From Roseococcus sp. (GTDB lineage: Bacteria; Pseudomonadota; Alphaproteobacteria; Acetobacterales; Acetobacteraceae): 64,000 nucleotides of DNA. The notes below the pieces were generated by a model, which worked only from the letters and a program-made list of their open reading frames with translations, did no database searches and was not told where the DNA came from. The stretch is taken from assembly GCA_026414745.1 (NCBI GenBank), contig JAOAIK010000037.1, forward strand, positions 62,001 to 126,000. The letters are read 5' to 3'. Below, in pieces: positions 36,716-45,229 of the stretch (position 1 is the stretch's first letter; every line of letters begins with the position of its first letter). The translations under genes and the position numbers were made by a program.

Positions 36716-38113
36716 TCAGACGAAGAAGATCAGGGTGCAGAGCAGGAAGAGCGGCAGCAGGAACAGCGCCGCCCAGGCGCAATAGCCGAAGAAGGAGGGC
36801 ATGCGCACGCCGTTCTCCTCCACGATGGCCTTGACCATGAAGTTGGGCGCGTTGCCGATGTAGCTGTTCGCCCCCATGAACACGGCCCCGGCCGAGATCG
36901 CGGCCAGCGTGGCCGCGTCCTGGGTCATCAGCACGGCCGGATCGCCGCCCGCCAGGTTGAAGAAGACGAGGTAGGTCGGCGCATTGTCGAGGAAGCTCGA
37001 GAGCGCGCCGGTCAGCCAGAAATACACCCAGGGGATGGGCGCGCCCGCGGCGTCGGAGGTGAGCGCGACGAGCCCCGCCGCCGCCCCCTCCGGGCCCGCC
37101 TTGAGGATGGCGAGCACGGGCCCCATGCAGAGGAAGATGGCGGCGAAGAGCTTGGCCACCTCCCCCATCGCGCCCCAGGCGAAGCCGTTGGCCTCGCGCA
37201 GCGAGGCGGGGGTGAGGATCAGCGAGGCGGCGGTGACGGCGAGGAAGATGCCGATGGCGACGAGGCGCTCGATGCCCAGCCTCTCGCCCAGCACCTCCAC
37301 CTCGCCCGGCTGCCACACGCCCTGCAGCAGCACGCCCAGAACCACCACGCCGATCAGCGCCACGTTCGGCCAGCCCTCGATGGACAGGCGCTGCCGCGCG
37401 AGCGCGGGCTCGGGACGCGCCTGCTCGCGCGCATAGAGCCAAGCGTCAAGCAGGTAATAGACGCCGAGCAGCGCCACGGCGCACAGCAGGAAGGGCCAGA
37501 ACAGGTGCACCGTGGGCCAGAAGAAGGACACGCCCTTGAGGAAGCCGAGGTAGAGCGGCGGGTCGCCGATCGGAGTGAGGCTGCCGCCGATGTTGGAGAC
37601 GAGGAAGATGAAGAAGACGAAGGTGTGCACCTTGCGTGTGCGCGTCGCGTTCGCGCGCAGCACGGGGCGGATCAGCAGCATGGAGGCGCCGGTGGTGCCC
37701 ATCACGCTCGCCAGCATCGTGCCGACCGCGAGCAGCGCCGTGTTGGTCAGCGGCGTGCCCGTCAACGTGCCGCGCAGCAGCACCCCGCCCCCCGTGGTGT
37801 AGAGCGCGAGCAGCAGCACGATGAAGGGGATGTATTCCTGCACCAGCACGAAGGCGACCTCGCCCAGCGCCTTGTCGAGTCCGAAGACGAGGGCGAAGGG
37901 CAGCAGGAAGGCGGCCCCCCAGAAGGCCGCCACCTTCCCGTAGTGGTGGTGCCAGAAGGCAGGGGCGAGCAGCGGCATCAGCGCGATGGACAGCAGCACG
38001 CCGACGAAGGGCAGCGTCCAGACGAGGCCGAGCTGCCGTCCGTCCATCGCCGCGGCCTCGGCCGGCCCCGCCGCGATCACCGCCACCAGCAGCGCAGCCA
38101 AGAGGCGCAGCAC
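36716..38113 (-). CDS. NhaD-type sodium:proton antiporter
   Basis: The product is about 465 residues with some eleven to twelve hydrophobic helices. FVFFIFLVSNIGGSLTPIGDPPL and LSSFLDNAPTYLVFFNLAGG are the paired NIGG/DNAPT-type re-entrant motifs of the ion transporter superfamily NhaD/ArsB group. GTG 38113 is chosen because GGAGGAGGGGG lies just before it and VLRLLAALLVAVIAAGPAEA looks like the first helix; a TTG at 38170 gives a longer unlikely start. It probably exports Na+ in exchange for protons. Confidence 0.87.
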   Translation of the reverse strand: MLRLLAALLVAVIAAGPAEAAAMDGRQLGLVWTLPFVGVLLSIALMPLLAPAFWHHHYGKVAAFWGAAFLLPFALVFGLDKALGEVAFVLVQEYIPFIVLLLALYTTGGGVLLRGTLTGTPLTNTALLAVGTMLASVMGTTGASMLLIRPVLRANATRTRKVHTFVFFIFLVSNIGGSLTPIGDPPLYLGFLKGVSFFWPTVHLFWPFLLCAVALLGVYYLLDAWLYAREQARPEPALARQRLSIEGWPNVALIGVVVLGVLLQGVWQPGEVEVLGERLGIERLVAIGIFLAVTAASLILTPASLREANGFAWGAMGEVAKLFAAIFLCMGPVLAILKAGPEGAAAGLVALTSDAAGAPIPWVYFWLTGALSSFLDNAPTYLVFFNLAGGDPAVLMTQDAATLAAISAGAVFMGANSYIGNAPNFMVKAIVEENGVRMPSFFGYCAWAALFLLPLFLLCTLIFFV

Positions 38114-38241
38114 GAACCCCCTCCTCCATCCCCGCCCGCGGGCTTTTCCTGAAAAGCGCCCCCCCGTCAACCGCGGGCGGGGGGTTTGCGGCCCGGCCCA
38201 CGGGCGCGTAATACCGGACGCGAGTTCGGGAGAGATCTCTC

Positions 38242-38844
38242 ATGGAAATGTCCGGCGAGCGCCGCATCCCCGCGCCCCGCGCCCAGGTCTGGCAGGCGCT
38301 GAACGACCCCGAGATGCTCAAGGCCGCGATCCCTGGCTGCGAGTCCATCGAGAAGCTCTCCGAGACCGAGTTGACGGCGCGGCTCGCGCTCAAGATCGGC
38401 CCGATGGCGGCGAAGTTCTCGGCCAAGGTGCATCTCGAGAACCTCAACCCCCCCGCGAGCTACACCATCACCGGCGAGGGCAATGGCGGCGCCATGGGCT
38501 TCGCCAAGGGCGGCGCCGATGTGGTGCTGGAGGAGGCCGGGCCCGCCGAGACGGTGCTGCGCTACCAGGTGAAGGCGCAGGTGGGCGGAAAGATGGCGCA
38601 GCTCGGCGCGCGGCTGATCGACAGCACGGCGAGGCAGATGTCCGACCAGTTCTTCGACCGCTTCGCCGCCGGTCTCACGCCCGCGCCCGCCGCCGGGGGC
38701 GCCGCCGCGGCGACCCCGCCGCCCGCCGCCGGCGCCATCTCCGTCTTCTCCCTCATCCCGTCGGAGTTCCTGGGCATGCCGATCGTCTTCTGGCTGGGCA
38801 GCGGCGCGATGCTCGCCATCCTGCTCCTCATCTTCGCCTCGTGA
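38242..38844 (+). CDS. coxG: CO dehydrogenase accessory protein CoxG (SRPBCC, membrane anchored)
   Basis: The product is 200 residues. The N-terminal 150 form the SRPBCC/START fold of CoxG (SGERRIPAPRAQVWQALNDPEMLKAAIPGC), followed by a Pro/Ala linker and one C-terminal membrane helix (around residues 178-199). CoxG anchors or delivers substrates to molybdenum hydroxylases such as aerobic CO dehydrogenase at the membrane. It heads a run of accessory genes joined by GTGA/ATGA overlaps. Confidence 0.9.
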   Translation: MEMSGERRIPAPRAQVWQALNDPEMLKAAIPGCESIEKLSETELTARLALKIGPMAAKFSAKVHLENLNPPASYTITGEGNGGAMGFAKGGADVVLEEAGPAETVLRYQVKAQVGGKMAQLGARLIDSTARQMSDQFFDRFAAGLTPAPAAGGAAAATPPPAAGAISVFSLIPSEFLGMPIVFWLGSGAMLAILLLIFAS

Positions 38845-39749
38845 GCGCGGCCCCGCCGCAGGATGCGCCGGCGGATGTCGCCGCCACGGCGGCGCTGCTG
38901 GCCTCGGGCGGCTATGTGGCCGACACGGCCCTCGCGACCACCGTCCATCTCGCCCTGCGCATGGGCCGCCCCCTCTTGTTGGAGGGCGAGCCCGGCACCG
39001 GCAAGACCGAGATCGCCAAGGTGCTGGCCGCGCGGCTGCCGCGTCGCCTCGTGCGGCTCCAGTGCTATGACGGGCTCGACCTCTCGGCCGCGGCCTACGA
39101 GTGGAACCACGCGCGCCAGCTCCTCGCCATCCGTCTGGCGGAGGCGCGCGGGCAGACGGCCGAGCTCGAACGCACCATCTACGACCGGCGCTTCCTCGAG
39201 GCGCGGCCGCTGCTGCAGGCGCTGGAGGGCGCGCCCGCGGTGCTGCTCATCGACGAGCTCGACCGCGCGGACGAGCCCTTCGAGGCCTTCCTGCTCGAGG
39301 TGCTCGCGGATTTCCAGATCACCGTGCCCGAACTCGGCACCATCCGCGCGGAAACCCCGCCGGTCGTGGTCATCCCCTCCAACCGCACGCGCGAGGTGCA
39401 TGACGCGATCCGCCGCCGCTGCCTCTACCATTGGGTGGACTACCCCGACGCGGCGCGCGAGCGCGCGATCCTGAAGCTGCGCGCGCCCGAGGTGGGGGAG
39501 CGCCTCTCCGCCCAGGTGGTGGCCTTCGTGCAGCGCCTGCGCCAGGGCGACTATTTCAAGCTGCCCGGCGTGGCCGAGACCATCGACTGGGCCAAGGCGC
39601 TGGCCGCGCTCGACGCGCGCGAGCTCGAGCGCGGCGCGGTGGACGCCACGCTCGGCGTGCTGCTGAAATACCAGGACGACATCGCGAGGCTGCGCGGCGA
39701 GGAGGCGGCGCGGCTCGTCGCCGCGGCGAAGGAGGACGAGGCGGCGTGA
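38841..39749 (+). CDS. coxD: MoxR-type AAA+ ATPase CoxD
   Basis: The product is 302 residues from a GTG start that overlaps the coxG stop. Walker A is GEPGTGKTE, Walker B is VLLIDELDR, and IPSNRTREVHDAIRRRCLYHWVDYP is the sensor/arginine region of MoxR ATPases. CoxD matures the CuMo site of CO dehydrogenase by putting sulfur and copper in place, working with the VWA protein CoxE encoded next. It cannot be told from sequence alone whether the client here is CODH. Confidence 0.9.
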   Translation: MSAAPPQDAPADVAATAALLASGGYVADTALATTVHLALRMGRPLLLEGEPGTGKTEIAKVLAARLPRRLVRLQCYDGLDLSAAAYEWNHARQLLAIRLAEARGQTAELERTIYDRRFLEARPLLQALEGAPAVLLIDELDRADEPFEAFLLEVLADFQITVPELGTIRAETPPVVVIPSNRTREVHDAIRRRCLYHWVDYPDAARERAILKLRAPEVGERLSAQVVAFVQRLRQGDYFKLPGVAETIDWAKALAALDARELERGAVDATLGVLLKYQDDIARLRGEEAARLVAAAKEDEAA

Positions 39750-40945
39750 TCCCGCCGCGCGCGGCGCCGCCGCCCGCCCCCGGCCAGGCGCTGGCCTCCA
39801 ACCTGCTCGGATTCGTGCGGCTGCTGCGCCGGGCGGGCCTGCGGCTCGGGCCCGGAGACGCGCTGGCCGCGGCCGAGGCGCTGACCATCGCCGGCATCGA
39901 AGAGCGCGAGGTGGTGCGCGCCGCCCTCGCCGCCACCCTGCTGCGCCGCCAGGATCAGCGCGAGATTTTCGACGCCGCCTTCGATCTCTTCTGGCGCGAT
40001 CCGGACCGCGCCGAGGCCGGCGCCGCCCTCGCCCTGCTGGAGGCGCAGAAACCCGAGGAGCGGGCGAAGCCCGGCGGCCGCCGCCTCGCCGAGGCCATGG
40101 CGGGCGACCGCGCCTCGCCGCCCTCCGACCGGCCCGAGGAGGAGAGCGACCGCCGCCTCGACGCGGCAATGACCGTCTCCGAGCGCGAACGCCTGCAGCA
40201 GATGGATTTCGAGGCGATGAGCGCGGCCGAGATCGCCGAGGCCAAGCAGGAGATCAGGAAGCTCGTCCTCCCTCTGGACGCCCGGCCGACGCGGCGCTTC
40301 CGCCCGGATCCCGCCGGCCCGCGCGTCGACCTCCGCGCCACCCTGCGCGCCGCCGCCCGCAGCGGCGGCGAGATCGCGGCGATCGCGCGGCGCCGGCGCG
40401 TGCTGCGTCCGCCCCCGCTGGTCGCCATCTGCGACATCTCGGGCAGCATGGCGCGCTACGCCCAGGTGCTGCTTCACTTCCTGCACGCGGTGACGAACGA
40501 GCGCGACCGGGTGCACTGCTTCCTCTTCGGCACCCGTCTGACCAACGTCACGCGCCAGCTCCGCCACCGCGACCCGGAGATCGCCTTCGAGATGGTCGGC
40601 CGGCTGGTGCCGGACTGGTCAGGCGGCACGCGGATCGGCGAGGCGCTGGCGCGCTTCAACCGCGACTGGTCGCGCCGCGTGCTCGGGCAGGGGGCGGTGG
40701 TGCTGCTGATCACCGACGGGCTCGATCGCGAGGGCGGCGCCGGGCTCGGGGAGGCGATGGCGCGGCTGCGGCGTTCCTGCCGGCGGCTGATCTGGCTCAA
40801 TCCGCTGTTGCGCTACGCGGGCTTCCAGCCAAAATCCCTGGGCATCCGCGCGATGCTGCCGCATGTCCACGAGTTCCGGCCGGTGCACAACCTCGCCAGC
40901 CTGAAGGAGCTGATCGCGGCCCTGGGGAAGGAGCACGCAAGATGA
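39746..40945 (+). CDS. coxE: VWA-domain protein CoxE
   Basis: The product is 399 residues from a GTG start overlapping the coxD stop. An N-terminal helical region of about 220 residues is followed by a VWA domain with the MIDAS motif in CDISGSMARYAQ and a Thr/Asp-containing LLITDGLDR. CoxE proteins pair with a MoxR ATPase as a chaperone for metalloenzyme maturation. The C-terminus LASLKELIAALGKEHAR closes the VWA fold. Confidence 0.9.
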   Translation: MIPPRAAPPPAPGQALASNLLGFVRLLRRAGLRLGPGDALAAAEALTIAGIEEREVVRAALAATLLRRQDQREIFDAAFDLFWRDPDRAEAGAALALLEAQKPEERAKPGGRRLAEAMAGDRASPPSDRPEEESDRRLDAAMTVSERERLQQMDFEAMSAAEIAEAKQEIRKLVLPLDARPTRRFRPDPAGPRVDLRATLRAAARSGGEIAAIARRRRVLRPPPLVAICDISGSMARYAQVLLHFLHAVTNERDRVHCFLFGTRLTNVTRQLRHRDPEIAFEMVGRLVPDWSGGTRIGEALARFNRDWSRRVLGQGAVVLLITDGLDREGGAGLGEAMARLRRSCRRLIWLNPLLRYAGFQPKSLGIRAMLPHVHEFRPVHNLASLKELIAALGKEHAR

Positions 40946-41256
40946 GCGACGACATCCTCGCCACCGCCGCCGCCTGGGCCGATGCCGGGGAGCAGGTGGC
41001 GCTGGCCACCGTGGTGGAGACCTGGGGCTCCTCGCCGCGCCCGGCGGGCTCCATGCTGGCGGTCACCGCCTCGGGGCGGATGGCGGGCAGCGTCTCGGGC
41101 GGCTGCATCGAGGGGGCGGTGGCCGAGGCCGCGCGCCAGACGATCCACAGCGGCACGCCCCAGCTCCTCGATTTCGGCATCAGCGACGAGCGCGCCTGGG
41201 AGGTGGGCCTCGCCTGCGGCGGCAAGCTCAAGGTCTTCGTCGAGAGGCTGGCATGA
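40942..41256 (+). CDS. XdhC/CoxI N-terminal domain protein
   Basis: The product is 104 residues and comprises only the XdhC_CoxI domain: GEQVALATVVETWGSSPRPAGSMLAV, then GSVSGGCIEGAVAEAA with the conserved Cys. XdhC binds molybdenum cofactor and adds the terminal sulfido ligand before insertion. The Rossmann half is encoded as a separate gene just downstream (ATGA overlap), so this is a split XdhC as in many cox clusters. Confidence 0.9.
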   Translation: MSDDILATAAAWADAGEQVALATVVETWGSSPRPAGSMLAVTASGRMAGSVSGGCIEGAVAEAARQTIHSGTPQLLDFGISDERAWEVGLACGGKLKVFVERLA

Positions 41257-41942
41257 GGCGCGCCACGCTCGATTCGCTGCTCGCCGCGCGCGCGGCGAGG
41301 CGGCCCGTGGTGCTGGCCATCCGGCTGGGCGATGGCGCGCAGCACCTCTGGCCCGAGGAGGCGCTGCCCGGCGCCCTGGCCGAGGCGGCGCGCACGGCGC
41401 TCGATCTCGACCGCCCGCAGACCCTGGCATTCGACGGCGAGGCGTGGTTCCTGCAGCCCTTCACCCCGCCGCTGCGGCTGATCGTGGTGGGCGCGGTGCA
41501 TGTGGCGCAGGCGCTCGCCCCGCTGGCCGCCATGCTCGGCTACGCCGTCACCGTGGTGGATCCGCGCCGCGCCTTCGCCACCGAGGAGCGCTTTGCCGGG
41601 GTGGCGCTGAACCACGACTGGCCGGACGAGGCGCTGGCCGCCCTCTCGCCCGATGCGCGCACGGCGGTGGTGACGCTGACGCACGACCCGAAGCTGGACG
41701 ATCCCGCCCTCGATGCGGCGCTGCGCAGCCCGGCCTTCTACATCGGCGCGCTCGGCTCCACCCGCACCCATGCGAAGCGGGTGGCCCGGCTCAAGGAGCT
41801 CGGCCACGACGAGGCGGCCATCGCGCGCATCGCCGCCCCCGTCGGCCTTGACATAGGAGCGGTGACGGCGCCCGAGATCGCGCTCAGCATCATGGCCGAG
41901 ATCGTGCAGCGCCGGCGCGGCCCCAGGCGGCGCGCGCCATGA
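41253..41942 (+). CDS. XdhC Rossmann-domain protein
   Basis: The product is 229 residues; the XdhC_C Rossmann domain is shown by LRLIVVGAVHVAQALAPLAAMLGY, VVDPRRAFATEERF and FYIGALGSTRTHAKRVARL. The GxGxxA loop is altered (VGAVHVA). It would complement the preceding N-terminal XdhC protein in sulfurating molybdenum cofactor. ATG 41253 overlaps the previous stop and the next gene begins inside its own stop region. Confidence 0.9.
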   Translation: MRRATLDSLLAARAARRPVVLAIRLGDGAQHLWPEEALPGALAEAARTALDLDRPQTLAFDGEAWFLQPFTPPLRLIVVGAVHVAQALAPLAAMLGYAVTVVDPRRAFATEERFAGVALNHDWPDEALAALSPDARTAVVTLTHDPKLDDPALDAALRSPAFYIGALGSTRTHAKRVARLKELGHDEAAIARIAAPVGLDIGAVTAPEIALSIMAEIVQRRRGPRRRAP

Positions 41943-43600
41943 TCTTCGGTCCCACCCCGCTGGAGGAGGCGGAAGGCGCCGTCCTCGCGCACAGCATCCG
42001 CCTCAAGGGGCGCGTGCTGAAGAAGGGCACCGTGCTGGACGCCGAGGCCATCGCCGCGCTGCGCGCCGCGGGCCAGGGGCAGGTGGTGGCGGCGCGCCTC
42101 GCTCCGGGCGATGTGCCGGAGGACGAGGCCGCGGCGCGGCTGGGCGAAGCCATGCTGCGCCCCCTGATCGCGCGTTCGCGCGCCGCGACGGGCCGGGTCA
42201 ACCTGCTCGCCGAAACCGCCGGGCTGCTGGTGCTGGACGAGGCGCTGATCCACCGCGTCAACACGCTCGACGAGAGCATCACCCTCGCCACGCTGCCCAA
42301 CTTCACCGTGGTGGCGGCGAAGGAGATGCTGGCCACCGTCAAGATCATCCCCTTCGCCGCGCCCGGCGGCGCGCTCGGCGTGGCCGAGGCGCTGCTGCGC
42401 CGGGGCACGGCCCTGGCCCTGCATCCCTTCCGTCCGCTGAAGGTCGGCCTCGTTCTCACCGAACTTCCGGGCGTGAAGGAAAGCGCCATGGAGGGCGCGG
42501 TGGAGGTGACGCGCGCGCGGGTGGAGGCGCTGCACGGGACGCTCATGCCGGTCGAGCGGGTGCGCCACGAGATCGCGCCGCTCGCGGAGGCGCTGACACG
42601 GCTGCGCCGCCAGGGGGCCGGCATGCTGCTCATCGCCGGCGCCTCGGCGGTGGTGGACCGCCGCGACATCGGCCCGTCCGCCATCGTCAAGGCGGGGGGG
42701 CGCATCGAGCATCTCGGCATGCCGGTGGATCCGGGGAACCTGCTCTGCCTCGGCGCCATCGAGGAGGTTCCGGCCCTGGTGCTGCCCGGCTGCGCACGCA
42801 GCCCGAAGCTGAACGGCTTCGACTGGGTGCTGCAGCGGCTCTTCGCCGGCATCCCCGTGCGCGCGCGCGACGTGATGGCGATGGGCGTGGGCGGCCTGCT
42901 CAAGGAGATCGAGACGCGCCCCTTGCCGCGCGAGAAGGCGCCCGCCGCGCCCCCGCCCGCCCGCGCCCCGCGCCGGCCGCGCAGCGTCGCGGCACTCGTG
43001 CTCGCGGCGGGCCGGTCGCGCCGCATGGCGCCGCTCAACAAGCTGCTGGTGGCGGACGATCACGGCGTGCCCATGATCGCGCGCGTGGTGGACCAGGTGG
43101 CGCAAAGCGGCCTGCGGCCCATCCTCGTCGTCACCGGCCACGAGCGCGAGCGGGTGGAGGAGGCGCTGACCGGCCGCCCCGTGGTCTTCGTCCATGCGGA
43201 GGACTACGCGCAGGGCCTCTCGGCCAGCCTGCGCGCCGGGATCGCCGCCGTCCCTCCCGAGGCCGAGGGGGTGCTGGTCTGCCTCGGCGACATGCCGCTG
43301 GTGACGGCGGCGGTCATGCAGCGCCTCGTCGCCGCCTTCGACCCGGAGGAGGGACGGGCCATCGTCCAGCCCACCTATCGCGGCAAGCAGGGCAACCCGG
43401 TGCTGTGGGGGCGGGAGTTCTTTCCCGAGATGATGGCGATCACGGGCGATGTCGGCGCGCGCCAGCTCGTCGGCCGCCACGCGGACCGGCTGGTGGAGGT
43501 GGAGGTGGGCGAGGACGGCGTGCTGCGCGACTTCGACACCACCGAGGCGCTGACCTCCGACCCGGGCTTCGGCACGGCGGGCCCGGGCAAGACGCGCTGA
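41939..43600 (+). CDS. Molybdopterin-binding/MocA-like nucleotidyltransferase fusion
   Basis: The product is 553 residues with two parts. Residues 1-330 are a MoeA/MoaB-like molybdopterin-binding domain (LLIAGASAVVDRRD, GRIEHLGMPVDPGNLL). Residues 350-553 are a MobA/MocA-type nucleotidyltransferase (LVLAAGRSRRMAPLNKLL, CLGDMPLVT). A Pro/Ala/Arg linker joins them. MocA makes molybdopterin cytosine dinucleotide, the cofactor of CODH and related hydroxylases, which fits the operon. Overlaps the XdhC gene by four bases. Confidence 0.9.
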   Translation: MIFGPTPLEEAEGAVLAHSIRLKGRVLKKGTVLDAEAIAALRAAGQGQVVAARLAPGDVPEDEAAARLGEAMLRPLIARSRAATGRVNLLAETAGLLVLDEALIHRVNTLDESITLATLPNFTVVAAKEMLATVKIIPFAAPGGALGVAEALLRRGTALALHPFRPLKVGLVLTELPGVKESAMEGAVEVTRARVEALHGTLMPVERVRHEIAPLAEALTRLRRQGAGMLLIAGASAVVDRRDIGPSAIVKAGGRIEHLGMPVDPGNLLCLGAIEEVPALVLPGCARSPKLNGFDWVLQRLFAGIPVRARDVMAMGVGGLLKEIETRPLPREKAPAAPPPARAPRRPRSVAALVLAAGRSRRMAPLNKLLVADDHGVPMIARVVDQVAQSGLRPILVVTGHERERVEEALTGRPVVFVHAEDYAQGLSASLRAGIAAVPPEAEGVLVCLGDMPLVTAAVMQRLVAAFDPEEGRAIVQPTYRGKQGNPVLWGREFFPEMMAITGDVGARQLVGRHADRLVEVEVGEDGVLRDFDTTEALTSDPGFGTAGPGKTR

Positions 43601-43602
43601 AC

Positions 43603-44058
43603 CTATCCGGCGCAGCGCGCGCAGAGGCCCTCAAGCTCCACCGTCATGCGCTGCACCGTGAAGCCGGCGCGGGCGGCAGCGGCCTCCAGCGCATGGGCGG
43701 CGGCGTGGTCGGCGATCTCGGTCGTGGCGCCGCAGCGGCGGCAGATGAGGAACTGGTGCGGGTGGTCGTGCTCGGCCTCGCCATGGGGGTGGGCGGCCTC
43801 GACGCAGGGCAGGAAGGCGTTGAGCCGCTCGAGCTTGTGGATCAGCCCCTGCTCGAGCAGGAAGTCGAGGGCGCGATAGACGGTGGGCGGCGCGGCCCCG
43901 CCCCGCTCGGCCTTGAGCTGGTCGAGCAGCGCATAGGCGCCCACGGGCTGTTCCGCCGCCAGCACGAGGCGCAGCACCTGCCGGCGCAGCGGCGTAAGTT
44001 GCGCGCCGCGCGCCGCACAGGCCGCCGCCGCCCGATCGAGCATCGCCTCCATGTCCAT
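43603..44058 (-). CDS. Fur-family metal regulator (Zur-like)
   Basis: The product is about 151 residues with an N-terminal winged helix (LTPLRRQVLRLVL...PPTVYRALDFLLEQGLIHKLE) and a C-terminal metal-binding domain. The structural zinc Cys pairs are in LICRRCGATTEI and LCARCAG, and HPHGEAEHDHPHQF supplies the sensory His/Asp/Glu. The spacing fits Zur better than Fur. Start is uncertain: GTG 44070 is in frame just upstream. No znu genes are adjacent. Confidence 0.87.
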   Translation of the reverse strand: MDMEAMLDRAAAACAARGAQLTPLRRQVLRLVLAAEQPVGAYALLDQLKAERGGAAPPTVYRALDFLLEQGLIHKLERLNAFLPCVEAAHPHGEAEHDHPHQFLICRRCGATTEIADHAAAHALEAAAARAGFTVQRMTVELEGLCARCAG

Positions 44059-44103
44059 CCCGGCCCTCACCCTGATCCCGCCTCTCCCTTATACTCCGCC
44101 GCC

Positions 44104-44532
44104 ATGACGGAAACCCCCTCCCCCCTGCCGGTCGCCGATCCGGCGGCGCGCGCGCGCGTGCTGGACGCGGTGCGCTTCGACCCGCGCGGGCTGGCGCCCG
44201 CCATCGCCCAGCAGCACGACACGGGCGAGGTGCTGATGCTGGCCTGGATGGACCGCGCGGCGCTGGAGGAGACGCTGGCCACCGGCCGCGCCTGCTACTA
44301 CAGCCGCAGCCGCGGCGGCCTCTGGCGCAAGGGCGAGCGCTCGGGCCAGGTGCAGCGCGTGCTCGACCTGCGCCTCGACTGCGACGGCGATGCGCTGCTG
44401 CTGCTCGTGGACCAGGCCGGGGTGGCCTGCCACACGGGCCGGCGCTCCTGCTTCTTCCGCGCCCCGCGCGGCCAGGGGCTCGGGGAGATCGCCGCCCCTC
44501 TGGTCAGCCCCGAGGAGCTCTACGGCGCATGA
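44104..44532 (+). CDS. hisI: Phosphoribosyl-AMP cyclohydrolase
   Basis: The product is 142 residues, the usual size for monofunctional HisI. DTGEVLMLAWMDRAALEETLATGRACYYSRSR holds the active-site motif, DLRLDCDGDALLL the Mg-binding Asp run, and CHTGRRSCFF the zinc Cys pair. It opens the adenine ring in the third step of histidine synthesis. It stands alone, divergent from the zur-like gene with a 45-bp gap. Confidence 0.95.
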   Translation: MTETPSPLPVADPAARARVLDAVRFDPRGLAPAIAQQHDTGEVLMLAWMDRAALEETLATGRACYYSRSRGGLWRKGERSGQVQRVLDLRLDCDGDALLLLVDQAGVACHTGRRSCFFRAPRGQGLGEIAAPLVSPEELYGA

Positions 44533-44638
44533 CGCCGCCCTGCCTCTCGGGCGGCCCCCTCCCCGCAAGGGCGCCGCGCCCATCGGCGGCGGGCGGCGCG
44601 GCGGCCGCGCGCCTCTGTGGCCTCCTAGAGGCCGTCCC

Positions 44639-45229
44639 ATGAACATCACGATCGAGACCGTGACCGGGGCGGCGCTGCTGCCCCATGTACCCGCCCTCTC
44701 GCGCCTGCGCGCCGAGGTCTTCGCCGAATGGCCCTACCTCTACGATGCGGAGCCGGTCGAGGAAGCAAAGTACATGGCGCATTACGCCGAGGATCCCCGC
44801 GCGGCCATCGTGCTGGCGAAGCAGGGCGAGGAGGTGGTCGGCGCGGCCTCGGCCCAGCCCATGGAGACCACCCACCCCGAGGTCCGCACGGCCTTCCTCG
44901 AGGCCGGGCTCGATCCCGCCGAGTGGTGCTATTTCGGCGAATCCGTGCTGCGCGCGCCCTGGCGCGGCCAGGGTATCGGCGTGCGCTTCTTCGCGGCGCG
45001 CGAGGCGCATGCGCGCGCGCTCGGCTTCACGAAGGCCTGTTTCTGCGCAGTGATCCGCAACGCGAACGACCCGCGCAAGCCCCCGGGCTACGTGCCGCTC
45101 GACGGGTTCTGGCGGCGCCGCGGCTATCTGCATCAGCCCTCCCTGACCTGCCTGTTCCGCTGGCGCGAGCACGGGGATTCCGTCGAGACGCCGCATCTGC
45201 TCTCCTTCTGGACCAAGCACCTCGCGTGA
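44639..45229 (+). CDS. GNAT-family N-acetyltransferase
   Basis: The product is 196 residues. A GNAT core with the acetyl-CoA pyrophosphate loop RAPWRGQGIGVRFF near residue 105 and FTKACFCAVIRNANDPRKP is visible. The acceptor substrate cannot be inferred. Its stop overlaps the GTG start of the nitrilase gene (GTGA), and the nitrilase in turn overlaps lpxB, so the three are one translation unit. Confidence 0.85.
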   Translation: MNITIETVTGAALLPHVPALSRLRAEVFAEWPYLYDAEPVEEAKYMAHYAEDPRAAIVLAKQGEEVVGAASAQPMETTHPEVRTAFLEAGLDPAEWCYFGESVLRAPWRGQGIGVRFFAAREAHARALGFTKACFCAVIRNANDPRKPPGYVPLDGFWRRRGYLHQPSLTCLFRWREHGDSVETPHLLSFWTKHLA

